Shown here piece after piece: positions 54,348 through 64,000 of a DNA stretch of 64,000 nt. The stretch covers positions 248,001 through 312,000 of the forward strand of contig VWZL01000355.1 in the NCBI GenBank assembly GCA_013396915.1. The letters are read 5' to 3'. Origin of the DNA: Stercorarius parasiticus. Taxonomy: Eukaryota > Chordata > Aves > Charadriiformes > Stercorariidae. Position numbers and translations under genes: made by a program. The first letter of the stretch is position 1; each line of letters begins with the position of its first letter. The notes under the pieces are model-generated. The model was not told the origin of the DNA, made no database searches, and was given only the letters and a program-made list of their open reading frames with translations.

Positions 54348-54374
54348 TCTTGTAGCGAAGTGTCTAGACAACAA
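54348..54374 (+). repeat. Direct repeat, copy 1
   Basis: tcttgtagcgaagtgtctag plus acaacaa. It matches the second copy at 55126-55152 in 25 of 27 positions, and both differences are C/T transitions. The flanks do not align. It could be two pieces of one unrecognised old repeat or a micro-duplication. Confidence 0.7.
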
Positions 54375-55125
54375 GCCAATAAACCTGGCTGGGTACACCT
54401 CACACTATTTAAAATTCTTTATAGAACTGCTTTGTGAATAAGATTTCAGGAGAAACAAGCAAAAGGTGAAAAATCTCTGCTATAAAAGTTTCAACACAAT
54501 TTCTAGAGAGGGCAAGCATAAAAGTTTACAGTTCCCATTATGGCTTTCTCTGAACCAGACAAACCCTTGAGATTACGGTAAGGCAGGCATGCCAGGGTTA
54601 TAAATATATTTATAGGAAGCACTGGTGCAGTGAGTAAATGGGCTGATGCTTCCAGCACGCTCCCAGGAGTAATTACACATGAGCTCCACGGCTTCTCCAA
54701 GGGCAGGCATCCTGACTGGAGTGTCCCACCAACAGCAGGTAGCAATGAACTTTCAGCAGCCTCCGAGAGTGCCCTAAAGCAGATATGTCATGCAGGCTCT
54801 TTCTTGCTGCAGCAAATAACTACCCAGTCAGATACACTCTCTGTGCGAATATATCACCTACGCGTGTACCTATGGAGGTCCCCAGGTACAACCAAGCAGC
54901 CATGAAGCCAGGAGCAAGTGGGAAGAGACAAAGAACTTCTATCTACTTTTGTGACTGCTATATGGGGACGTCACGTGGAAAACTTAAGTAGGCTTATGAG
55001 TACTCTTTTTTCCCCCCAATATCCTTAAAATAGTATCTTTCCCACATGTTAGTTTCCACATGGTAGACATTTAATTCAGACTGATTATTCTTGTTTAAAA
55101 CTGGACTGTTTGCATGGTAAGGCAT

Positions 55126-55152
55126 TCTTGTAGTGAAGTGTCCAGACAACAA
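55126..55152 (+). repeat. Direct repeat, copy 2
   Basis: tcttgtagtgaagtgtccag plus acaacaa. This is the partner of 54348-54374 in the same orientation, 778 bases downstream. Confidence 0.7.
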
Positions 55153-56533
55153 TCTAGAATACAATCATTAAGGAAAGTTCCTTGCATTTAGGCTCCCTCT
55201 GAATTGCATTCAAGCTGTCAAGTGGATCTGAAACAGCAAGAAGAGGCCAGGTACTGTCCATGTTCCGCCGGGAACCTGTGGCCGTGTCCTACAGCATCAC
55301 AAGTTTGATTGGAAAGAAAGAAAAACTCAGTGTTACAGACCCAAAATAAATCTATTTATACCATGAGCCCAGACAGAAACTGTCCAACAGCATTGGTTAC
55401 TCTGACGGCTAAAGGAGCATTCTGCTGCTTGTTTGCTTCAACGTGCAATTTATCACTTACAGAAACGTGCCTTTGTAGCACTTCATGAGTTTCTGTTTGT
55501 TGTCTGTTGGTTTTAACCAGCCATCGTGCCATCCTGTTGTCAGGCTTTTATTGCCACCAGCACGTGTTGGTTCGATGCCTTTGATGCCCTTCTGTACCAT
55601 CACTTGTTGCCCTTGTTGTCTCAACTGAGGCTAAGGGCCCCCCTGAGGTCAGGTATGCCAGCTCAAGACTTAAGCTCATTAGACAATGGCCTAAATGTTA
55701 AGCAGACTGTCAGTGGAGTGGGAAAGAGCAAACTGCCTCTTTTCTATAAGCCAGGAAAGACTGGGAATTAACCGTTCCAACACAAATAATGTATTTCTTT
55801 TTTCTTACTTGCTCAGCCTTTTCTTTTCTGCTGTTACTGCTAATAGACAGATGGCGCATATGGAGTGGTAATGACTCACTCGCAGACTCCAGCACCATCT
55901 TTTTTTCTCCCCCAGCCATAGAACTAACTATGCTGCTACAACAAAATACAATTTTGCTTTTTCGCCTGAGAAAAACTGCAACTGCCTGAGCTATAATATC
56001 ATGCCTTTCTACCACGCTAATGTGTCCTGACTGAGGCCTTTTATCATACTCATAATAGGAATAAAAAAGAATAGTTGTATCACATAAGGGGAAAGCACTT
56101 TGTGTAATGGTGATGTTTTTCAGCTGTTACCATAAGCATCCAGGGTGAGTGGTGGTGTGTTTGTACAGACAAGGAGAAGTCTCGATACTGCAAAAACCTT
56201 CTGGGAGCTAACGTACTATAAGAATTTACTAGCATTGCTATGAAAAACATTTTGCCTGCTTGGAGTCAAAGTGAGTGCTGTCTTGTATGATTGTATTAAG
56301 CTCCTCAGATATTTATTCCACTCAGGTAATCTCTCAATGTCAAAATTTCCAGAGAGCTCCCTTATAATAAATTGATTGCACTTGTGGACAAATTTTTTTG
56401 TGCCCATTTCTTCTCTCTCTATAGGAAGACTCAAGCAACAACTTAGTTATTAAAATAAATGGAATTATTTTAGGAAAACAATTGCTTATTTGATCCATTA
56501 TGCTAGGTCATGGTAAGGTCCGCATTGCTGCAG

Positions 56534-56645
56534 GATTTAAACAACTCATAATCTTGAGATTATTATCCCCACAAACCTTTGAAATACATTGATATCCCAC
56601 ACATTTTACAGATAAGGAAAAGACAGGGTGAGGTGCTTAGAATTA
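56534..56645 (-). repeat. MIR SINE fossil, minus strand, interrupted
   Basis: The plus strand shows the complement of the MIR middle region. First comes atttaaacaactcataatct leading to gattattatcccca, then acattttacagataaggaaa and agacagggtgaggtgctta. Between the 'attatcccca' block and the 'attttacagat' block lie about 25 extra bases ending in gatatccca, so the copy carries an insertion or a partial internal duplication. The tRNA-like head is not recognisable. Confidence 0.7.
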
Positions 56646-57243
56646 AAAAAAAAAAATAAAAATTCAACACCGTTAAGTCTTTGAAAATCAGAAAGTAGTG
56701 TTGCTCAAGATAAAGATTATTGAGTCTCATTTAACAAGACTGTGGTATTCACGTGTCACACGTAGCATTTTCACAAAGAGTTTACTGCTGGTAAAGAAGT
56801 AATTTTCAAAAGCATTAAGGAAATTAATGAGTTACTTTGAAGCGTTTCAGAATTATCGGAGGTAGAATAAAACTCAGCAGCTGGGCAAAATATAATGGAA
56901 ACTTCTGGTACACAGTAGTTTGTTTACAAATTTTTTTAGAACCAAAATTGATGCGAATGTGAAAATTGTTCTCTAAAAGTATAGAGTGAGCTATCTGGTA
57001 AAGTAGAAAAATGGTTTACCAGTTTCATCTGTTATCTTTTCATATTTCGAACTGGGTTGTTAATGATCAGCCACGTTAAATCCCAGGTTACTGTTGTGAC
57101 TTCAGTGGTTTGGGGTGAGGTACACAGGATAAAAGGTGGCAGCTACTATGGTATAATATTAACAGTTTAAGATGTAGTAGGTATGAATAAATTTTATACG
57201 CAGCCCTTCCTACCTCGAAAGAAGGTCAGCAGAGGAGGTCAGC

Positions 57244-57263
57244 AAAAAAAAAAAAGAAAAAAA
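57244..57263. repeat. A-rich tract
   Basis: About 20 bases of adenine with one guanine. Confidence 0.8.
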
Positions 57264-60200
57264 TAACATGGAGAGTCTTGTTTACCAAATAAGAGCCGTA
57301 AGACAGGAAAACAGGGCAGAGACAGAGAGATTACATATTGAAAACTATATGCAGTTTACAGATCCTCCAAATATCAATAAATCCTTTAGAATCTGGTTTA
57401 AAATGCACTGTGCTTGTGCGTAATCCTACCTCAGCAAAGGATTCTGAGACAACTTTGAGGCACTTAGCCATTATTTTCTTTTTTCCCCAGTCTCTCAGTG
57501 GACAGGTTTTTTTTCTTCTTTTTTTTTGTGGTGGTTGAAGAGATCTAGTTCTTAATTAGTATATCAGTGGGGATTTTGCAGGTGAAACTTTGGCAATTCA
57601 CACATTTGTCTTCTTCAGGAAGGTTATTAGACTAGAGCACAGATCATTTGTCTCCTTTTGCAGGCTTTTGACAAACAGTTCTTTGCTCCCTATGGGAGTG
57701 TGGGAATTGTAATATAGGCAGAAAATTGCCCCCGCCTGAGCAAGTCCGGGAGAGAAGGAATACATTTGCAAACAATCTTAAAACAACAAGGCAACTCCAA
57801 TTTGCAACATTTAATAAAGCACGTGAAAGTGTAGAGGAAAAAGAGAAAAGGAACTCTGCTTCATAGGCCGTTAAAAAGAAAATTTATGGCTTAATCTTGA
57901 AATAATTTACCATTGCTGCTGACATTGCTGCACCCTTTCTGCAAACAGAACATTTGGGTCTTTCTCACCCTGAAGCGATGAAGGGTAGACAACAATTTAT
58001 TTTCTTTTGTCTGGTCTTACTGCTGGACAAATGGGTCCTGCTGATGGGTACCTTTTTCTTAAAAAAGGCTCACTAAACCAGTGAGATATGATGCCTATGC
58101 AAATTGTGCTTCTGGGATGCATCTTCTCAGTTTACTGGATCTTGTCCTTTGACATCTCAGGCATGAGCAGCATCTGCCAGCTATTGCAACAGCTTCTATA
58201 ACTCCAATCAAAGTTCTTGTTGCTGAAGCTTATGCGATTTACTCTTCTGTTTCATCACAAAACCGGAGATGGGATTCATTAACAAACCTGCTTTCTAATA
58301 GTTCAATGCCTACAAATAATTCAACATTATAAATTCACTCAAGTCCCTAATTCCTAAGGAGGAATTGTCTCACTCTTCATGGTTATGTGTATGTTTTAAA
58401 TCCATCCTAACTCCGTGTTTCATAAATGAAACCCAGGGATGATATTTGTCCTGCAGAAGCAGGGTCAGATCACTCAGAGACGAGTAGTGTTCTCAGAATT
58501 CTGCTTTTGTCAAAGTATCTACTCAATTTGAAGTCAATTCATGATTGTTTTTAGTAGCAGTAGCATGACTAATGCAGATTCATTTACACTTTTTGCATCG
58601 CAACTTCACTGATGATCCCCAAAGAAATATGCTTTCTTTCTGCCTCCTGACATTGCTATTCACATGGCTAGGTTGTGTTTTTCCAGTACACCTTTCTTTC
58701 TTTCTCCTTCCATTGTTGTCTTCCTTACGGGCCATTCACTGTAAAAAACCGGTAGGGCAATTATCACAACAATAGGGTCTGAAAATGAATGGTAATGTAA
58801 GATGATGTAATGGAAAACTGCTTTATAGATAGCTCCTTTATCTCCACCATCAGACAAATGCCTATATTTGACATTAAAGCAGTATCTTTTGTGCTGTTTG
58901 AACATCTGGAAGGCAGTATCTTTTTCTTCATTTAATTATGCTAAAGGAACTTTTGGAGGAGCAGAAAGTTCATTGATGCTTGCTTGACCTATTGCATGGG
59001 GGTCCTATATTTATTGCAGGCTGCCATGTTACCTTCTACTTGGTCATTGAAATCACTTGACATTAAGTTTTTATCAGCTATCAGAAGGTTGTTGACCATG
59101 CCATTTATTTCAGTGAAGAGTTATTCTGACACTTTTAGCCACAGCTGCATAAATGTTGTGATGATAACAGTAGAAAATTTTATCTCTTAAAGTGGCAACT
59201 GATATTTTATTCCCTGGAGCAAACTGTCAGGATTCCTAAAGGTCTTATATTAAATTGCAAATCGAGCACCATTGAATTCTAATCTTAACTGCTCATGTTA
59301 GAAAGTGTAGTTCTGAGCAAATATGCATTCAATTAAGGCTATGTTTTGGATTTTTTCATCTAAGAAAATAAGCTTTTTCAATTAGTTCAAAATTAAATCA
59401 AAGCGTTTCCAATCCAGTTTTCTGAAATACTGTCATAAAAAAAAATCAGTGTCCTAAATACTCTAGAGGCTTTTCATTAATACTGCATTTTCTGTACACA
59501 GAAGGTTGACTATTGTTTGCCTGCTAAGGAAAAAAAGCAGCTGATGACCAACAACTCAAGTCCACCATCCTTTTCATTAGCTGCTGATCAGAAATGCTGG
59601 GACTCCTTAACATCAATTCCTAAAGCTATGATTTAACTGGTACAAATTCAAAATAACTTTCATCGAGACCTAAATTAACCCTTTATGGGCTATTCCACAA
59701 GAAATACTTCTTTTGTAATATATATTTAGCTCATGAGGAAAGCATGTTTTAAGTCCTCTCTACCTGGTCTGCAGAAGAATGATAAGTAGGTTTACTGAGG
59801 AGTCATTTGACTTGCGTAGTCCTGAATTTTCCTGTTTCCTCTCCAGGGTGTTGGCCATGACTGCAGCTACCACAGAAGAACATGATAAGACTTCATTTTG
59901 AGAGGAACTTCATGATGGGAGATTCAATTTTTGAGACACGGCAGATTTCTATAAAATCCAAAGTGGCAGGAATAGGAATCAGCAATTGTCTTTTAGTACA
60001 AATCTTGGGAGCATAAGCTGAAGCCAGGAGATCACAGGAGGTCTAAAGCATACACTGAAAACCATGGTGGAAATGCTGAACTTCACGTGAGTGCAGGGGG
60101 AGCTCGCAGAAGAAATAATTATTGACAAAAATTTTAAATGCGCAAGCAAAGTGGTCATGTTTAGAAAGCTCTTTCCTATATTACAAGGATTTCAGTTAAG

Positions 60201-61208
60201 AGAGAAGTCACAAAATGTGGACTGGGGCTCTTAATCAGTACATGACACATGACCTGGTACTTGTATTGCTCTCCCACCCTCTATCCCAGCTGCCAAAGCT
60301 AAATCTCAAGACTGATTTTTTTTCCTGTTCGGTAATACATCTTTCCAGGTGTCTAAGTAGGCACTGGCTATGTCCATATTGTGGGGAGATGTCCACGTAG
60401 CTGAAGCACCTAAAATTATTCCTGTGAGATCGTGTGGTCGGAGGGAGCCTACAGTGTGTCCCTGTCTCTTCTCGGTGACCTGCTTCCACGTTCACTAGTT
60501 CAGCTATAGCAAAAGCTATAAAAATGCTTTACACTGAAATCAGGTAAGTTGTACAGTCGAATATTAAGTGGCAGAAACAATAAAATTAGATGACATATGT
60601 GGTAATAAATCCTTCCACAAGATTTTGAATGAACTATTACATACACGCTGTAGCTACTTCATCAGCCTAAAGTGTCTCTATTTGGTTTGTAAAGGCAGTG
60701 TGGATATTCATTTATGTAAATAACTAATGTAAAAAATACACCTCTTTAAAAATGAGGAACCGATAGTTTCATATATGCATTTTTCCAGGATATTTTAGCT
60801 TCTTCAACAAAACTTCATTAAGATAACGTATCTACAAGTAGATGCATACACGTATATAGACAAAAAAGATGAAATTTTTGTCAGTTGACTTGCACCAGTT
60901 TCAACACAGGCCTATTCTCAGAATGATTATTCCTCTACACAGTATCAAGAATGAGCTAAGCTCTCCTGATTGCATGCTATTTTAAGTTGCATATAATAAA
61001 GAATATGTGAAATCCCAGAATAAAGCTCAGATCTAATTAGCACACTGATTTTAGCGTTGAGTTCATTTTCCTTTCGGTTACAACTTTCTAAATGTTCCAA
61101 ACCAGATGCATCTCATGATTCCTCTCCCACTTACGAGAATGCATATAGCTCTTTACCACTCTCAATTGGCACTTTCAGTCACTCTCCTCAATGCCTTCTC
61201 ATTACATG

Positions 61209-61222
61209 CACACACACACACA
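61209..61222. repeat. (CA)n microsatellite
   Basis: Seven CA units, a short dinucleotide run. Confidence 0.85.
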
Positions 61223-61789
61223 ACTCCAGTGTGGATCTGACCAGGAAAATCAAACTCATTCCTTTCTTCCTCCTGCCAAATAGCTCTTACCATTCCAGAC
61301 AGCTTTGCTTTCCACACTGCTACAAAATAAAGACAATTTCCATATTCTTGATCAATCGGTGTCTCACAGAGTAACAGCATTCAATGCAAAATACAAGGAC
61401 GTGCTCTTCTTCTAACAAAAAACTGCACAATATCTCCAACAACACAATTTTTACTAAAATGACAAGGTTTCTTTGCAGCTTGGCGTGCCTCCTGATGCAT
61501 GATAATGTTACAGTAGATGGAAATGAATAAAAAAATTTTACTCCCTCAATACCTAGGGTTTGGTGTTGTGTTTTTATTGGGAAAATATTTAAAGTTATCA
61601 ACTGCAGATGTCCTTTTCTACTTCCTGCTTCTTTAATGCACTCCTCAGTCTAGCTTCTTCCAGGCACCTCTTACACTGCCCACCGAAATAACTCATGAGA
61701 GATGTAAAATCATGCCTTCTTAGGAGGAAGTCCATTATTAGCTCGCTGAATGGGGAGGGGGGGAAATGAATGTGCCTTGACAATTGCTT

Positions 61790-62200
61790 ATTAAAAGTGG
61801 TCATATGATGGGATCATTGCTCCCATCCTCTGATAACTCCCCAGCTGGCACTATCTTTATCTCCAAAATAAAATCCAAACTGCAGCAGCTACTGTATTTC
61901 TAATCAGCATGGTAATTCAACATCCTCCCCATTTCCCCCAGGACCAATTAAGAAAAACATCAAAAAGTGTAGTGACTTTAATTAGCCAGTTATCCAGCAT
62001 GTTTTTATAATTAGCCTGCTCTGTAACCACCACCCTCATTGCAACTATAATGATGGACTAAATTAAGCTATAGATATTGACCGTCTTTAATAAGCAATTC
62101 TAAGGCAAACTGGATTTAACCAAAATCTAGTGGGTCAATGGATGTGACTGCAGATCAGTAGAGCCTTACAGCAGTCTGAGCTCACCTTCACTGAAATCAT
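61790..62200. other. Candidate conserved regulatory element
   Basis: Repeat-free stretch with paired copies of taattagcc at 61979-61987 and 62008-62016, 29 bases apart (close to three helical turns). An accaattaag word lies near 61944 and atcagcatggtaattcaaca near 61903. Homeodomain-type cores arranged in phase are a usual sign of developmental enhancers. It is inferred from sequence only. Confidence 0.3.
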
Positions 62201-62675
62201 AGCTATGAATTTGAAATTGTCTCCATGAATTAAAACACTACAACGCACTCTTGGGGAGACAGTATAAAAATCAAGATTGATTTAAGAAATCCTAATAGTA
62301 AATGTAGAAATGCAAGATGAAAAAAAATTCCTTTGTGGAAAGAAGTATATATGACTCTCGTGTGTTAAACAGTAGATTATTTGTTGATATCTGTACTGTC
62401 AGTGCTTAAAAGCACGATAAGAAAGTCCACTCATGCAAACATGTTCACATCCAGCATGAGGTTCAGGACTGAGCACTCCCCTGGTGCCAAATTCATGCTA
62501 AGGAGCATTAACATTTGGGAATTTTAGGAGATACATCAAAGCTTCAAGCTGAATCTTACCAAATCCTGTGTAATGCCAGCGAAGTTGGAAGTCAGTGCTG
62601 AGACATCATAACTACCCCTACTAACATTAATGAGACCTTTTATCCTGAGTCTTTTAAGGCAAAGAGGTGTCACTT
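62201..62675. other. Unique non-coding DNA
   Basis: Nothing recognisable before the LTR begins at about 62676. Confidence 0.6.
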
Positions 62676-63035
62676 TGTGCCAGTTTCAGCTGGGAGAGAG
62701 TTAATTTTCTTTACAGTAGTTTATATGGGCCTATGTTTTGTATCTGTGATGAAAACAGTGCTGATAACACAGGGATATTTTCATGATTGCTGAGCAGCAC
62801 TTGCACAGAGTCAAGGCCTTTTCTGCTTCTCACACTACCCCACCAGTGAGGAGACAGGGGGTACAGAAGTTGGGAGGGGACACAGCCAAGACAGCCAACC
62901 CCAACCGACCAATGGATATTCCATACGGCAACATGATCAGCCACAAAAGCTGGGGGAGGAAGGAAGCAGGGGGGAGATGTTCAGAGTGATGGGATTTGTC
63001 TTCCCAAGTAACTTAAGAACATGGTTTCACTGTGA
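62676..63035 (+). mobile_element. Truncated avian ERV LTR, plus strand
   Basis: The first half of a long terminal repeat of an endogenous retrovirus-like family that I recognise as widespread in bird genomes. It starts with tgtgccagtttcagctggga and the gagagagttaattttctt block. The 'gctatgttttg'-like segment, 'gagcagcacttgcacagagt', 'caaggccttttctgcttctc' and 'gttgggaggggacacagcca' follow, then the 'tgatgggatttgtcttccca' block near 62990. The U3/R end is lost after about 63035. The TATA-like site expected before 'agctgggggagg' is degenerate (ccacaaaagctggggga), so promoter activity is unlikely. No internal retroviral genes and no second LTR lie in the window. The family name is not certain, and the copy is a solo, 3'-truncated remnant. 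Confidence 0.88.
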
Positions 63036-64000
63036 AGATCTAGACAGTAGACAGTAGGCATATAAATCAAGAAAATAAAATACTATTTTATAAAGCAGAA
63101 TTTCTACTTCTCCAAGAGACTAGAGATACTACAGACCTAGATTTTATGGATTACATTTTCCATAGGAAAACCATGGTAATATGTACACACCTAGCAGTCC
63201 CACTGACATGTTAAAGTGCTTTACATTTCCATTCAAGCACAAAAATAAAAGGAAAAAAAAAAATTCTGTTTACAACATACTTCACTCTAGCTAACTCCAG
63301 GACAAAGTTAGACACAAAATGCATTGCTAGAAGGACAGTCAGGTGTTTCCACTAGAATTTGCCTTTCAGAGTTACTGATTATTTTGTTGTGGTTTTTTGT
63401 TGGTTTTTTTTGTAAAGTGAAAGTGGTACAAATAATTGTTTATTATTTGCAGGTGAGTGTATATCGCATCTTGAAGACCTTACACCCTTGACCATGTAGC
63501 TATAAAGAATTTTTTCTCTTACAAAGTTGTAGCTCCTCTCATTCCAGATGACCTTCATTAATTTTGAATAGGAATCTTGTATCAAAACTCACATGCATTC
63601 ATGTTTGTATGTGCAAATTGTACGGCCAACACTGAGAGGTACTAATCAGCCAGTAGTAATTTACATGCAATTATAATACTGACAAATATTGAACAAAGTC
63701 ACAAAGGATCACCTGTAAACGCACATTTCCTCTCAGACACTGATAAGCATTTAAAAAGAAGTTAAATAGCAGATCTTATCTTTCAGCAAATATGAAGATG
63801 CAAACTGATGCAAGTTGTTTGCTCCTGACCGAGGAGGCCAATTGACTAACCTACATTCAGAAAACAATACTTATTTTTATAGGCTTTTCACAAGGAATGC
63901 ATTTGAAATTTGTTGCATCAGTATAAAAATGGGAATGAACACCTGTTTCTCAAAGCACTTCAATCAGTTCTTATTTCCAAAGCTAACATCTCTGTCTATC
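63036..64000. other. Unique non-coding DNA
   Basis: No gene or repeat recognised apart from short A and T runs near 63250-63263 and 63400. Confidence 0.65.

Larger units (their letters stand above)
53271..56533. other. Unique non-coding DNA with a dispersed direct repeat
   Basis: No gene is supported. Two 27-base copies of one sequence lie 778 bases apart, at 54348-54374 and 55126-55152; they are listed separately. Confidence 0.65.
56646..61789. other. Unique non-coding DNA
   Basis: No gene is supported. An A-rich tract lies near 57244-57263 and a CA run at 61209-61222. Open frames are at most 105 codons with no domain. Confidence 0.7.

Overview
The window looks like 64 kb of AT-rich, CpG-poor, non-coding DNA from a bird, either intergenic or deep inside a very large intron. 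The avian call rests on four 3'-terminal fragments of CR1 LINEs, the dominant retroposon of birds and reptiles. One of them ends in the CR1-type ATTCTATGATTCT tail. A truncated LTR of a retrovirus-like element family that I recognise as common in bird genomes supports it. Low interspersed-repeat density, with no Alu, B1 or L1 material, also fits a bird. I cannot name the species or the locus.

No protein-coding gene, rRNA, tRNA or CRISPR array can be supported. The longest open frame is 201 codons at 38246-38851. It runs through a long A-tract (a lysine-rich stretch) and a fossil repeat tail, so it is almost certainly chance. The next longest (3083-3637 and 46529-46999, both minus strand) have low-complexity composition and no recognisable domain. 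The only protein-like sequence is the eroded C-terminal end of CR1 ORF2, inside two of the CR1 copies.

Layout: 1-4542 is unique AT-rich DNA. 4543-4925 is a minus-strand CR1. 4926-19802 is mostly unique, with a 35-bp tandem duplication and several A/T tracts. 19803-19936 is a minus-strand CR1. 27282-27445 is a well-recognisable MIR SINE fossil. 33190-35330 is a patch of higher GC ending in a CR1 scrap. 36151-36378 is a plus-strand CR1 with its 3' end intact. 38345-38450 is an L2/MIR-like tail. 56534-56645 is a second MIR, on the minus strand, apparently interrupted. 62676-63035 is half of an ERV LTR. Simple repeats are scattered throughout.

The most interesting parts are probably regulatory. 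Four stretches (about 9960-10340, 40230-41170, 46740-47290 and 61790-62200) combine repeat-free sequence with dense TAAT-core homeodomain-like motifs or local CpG retention, the look of conserved non-coding enhancers in gene deserts. This is inference from composition and motif content; a cross-species alignment would decide it. I did not find a convincing new biological system.
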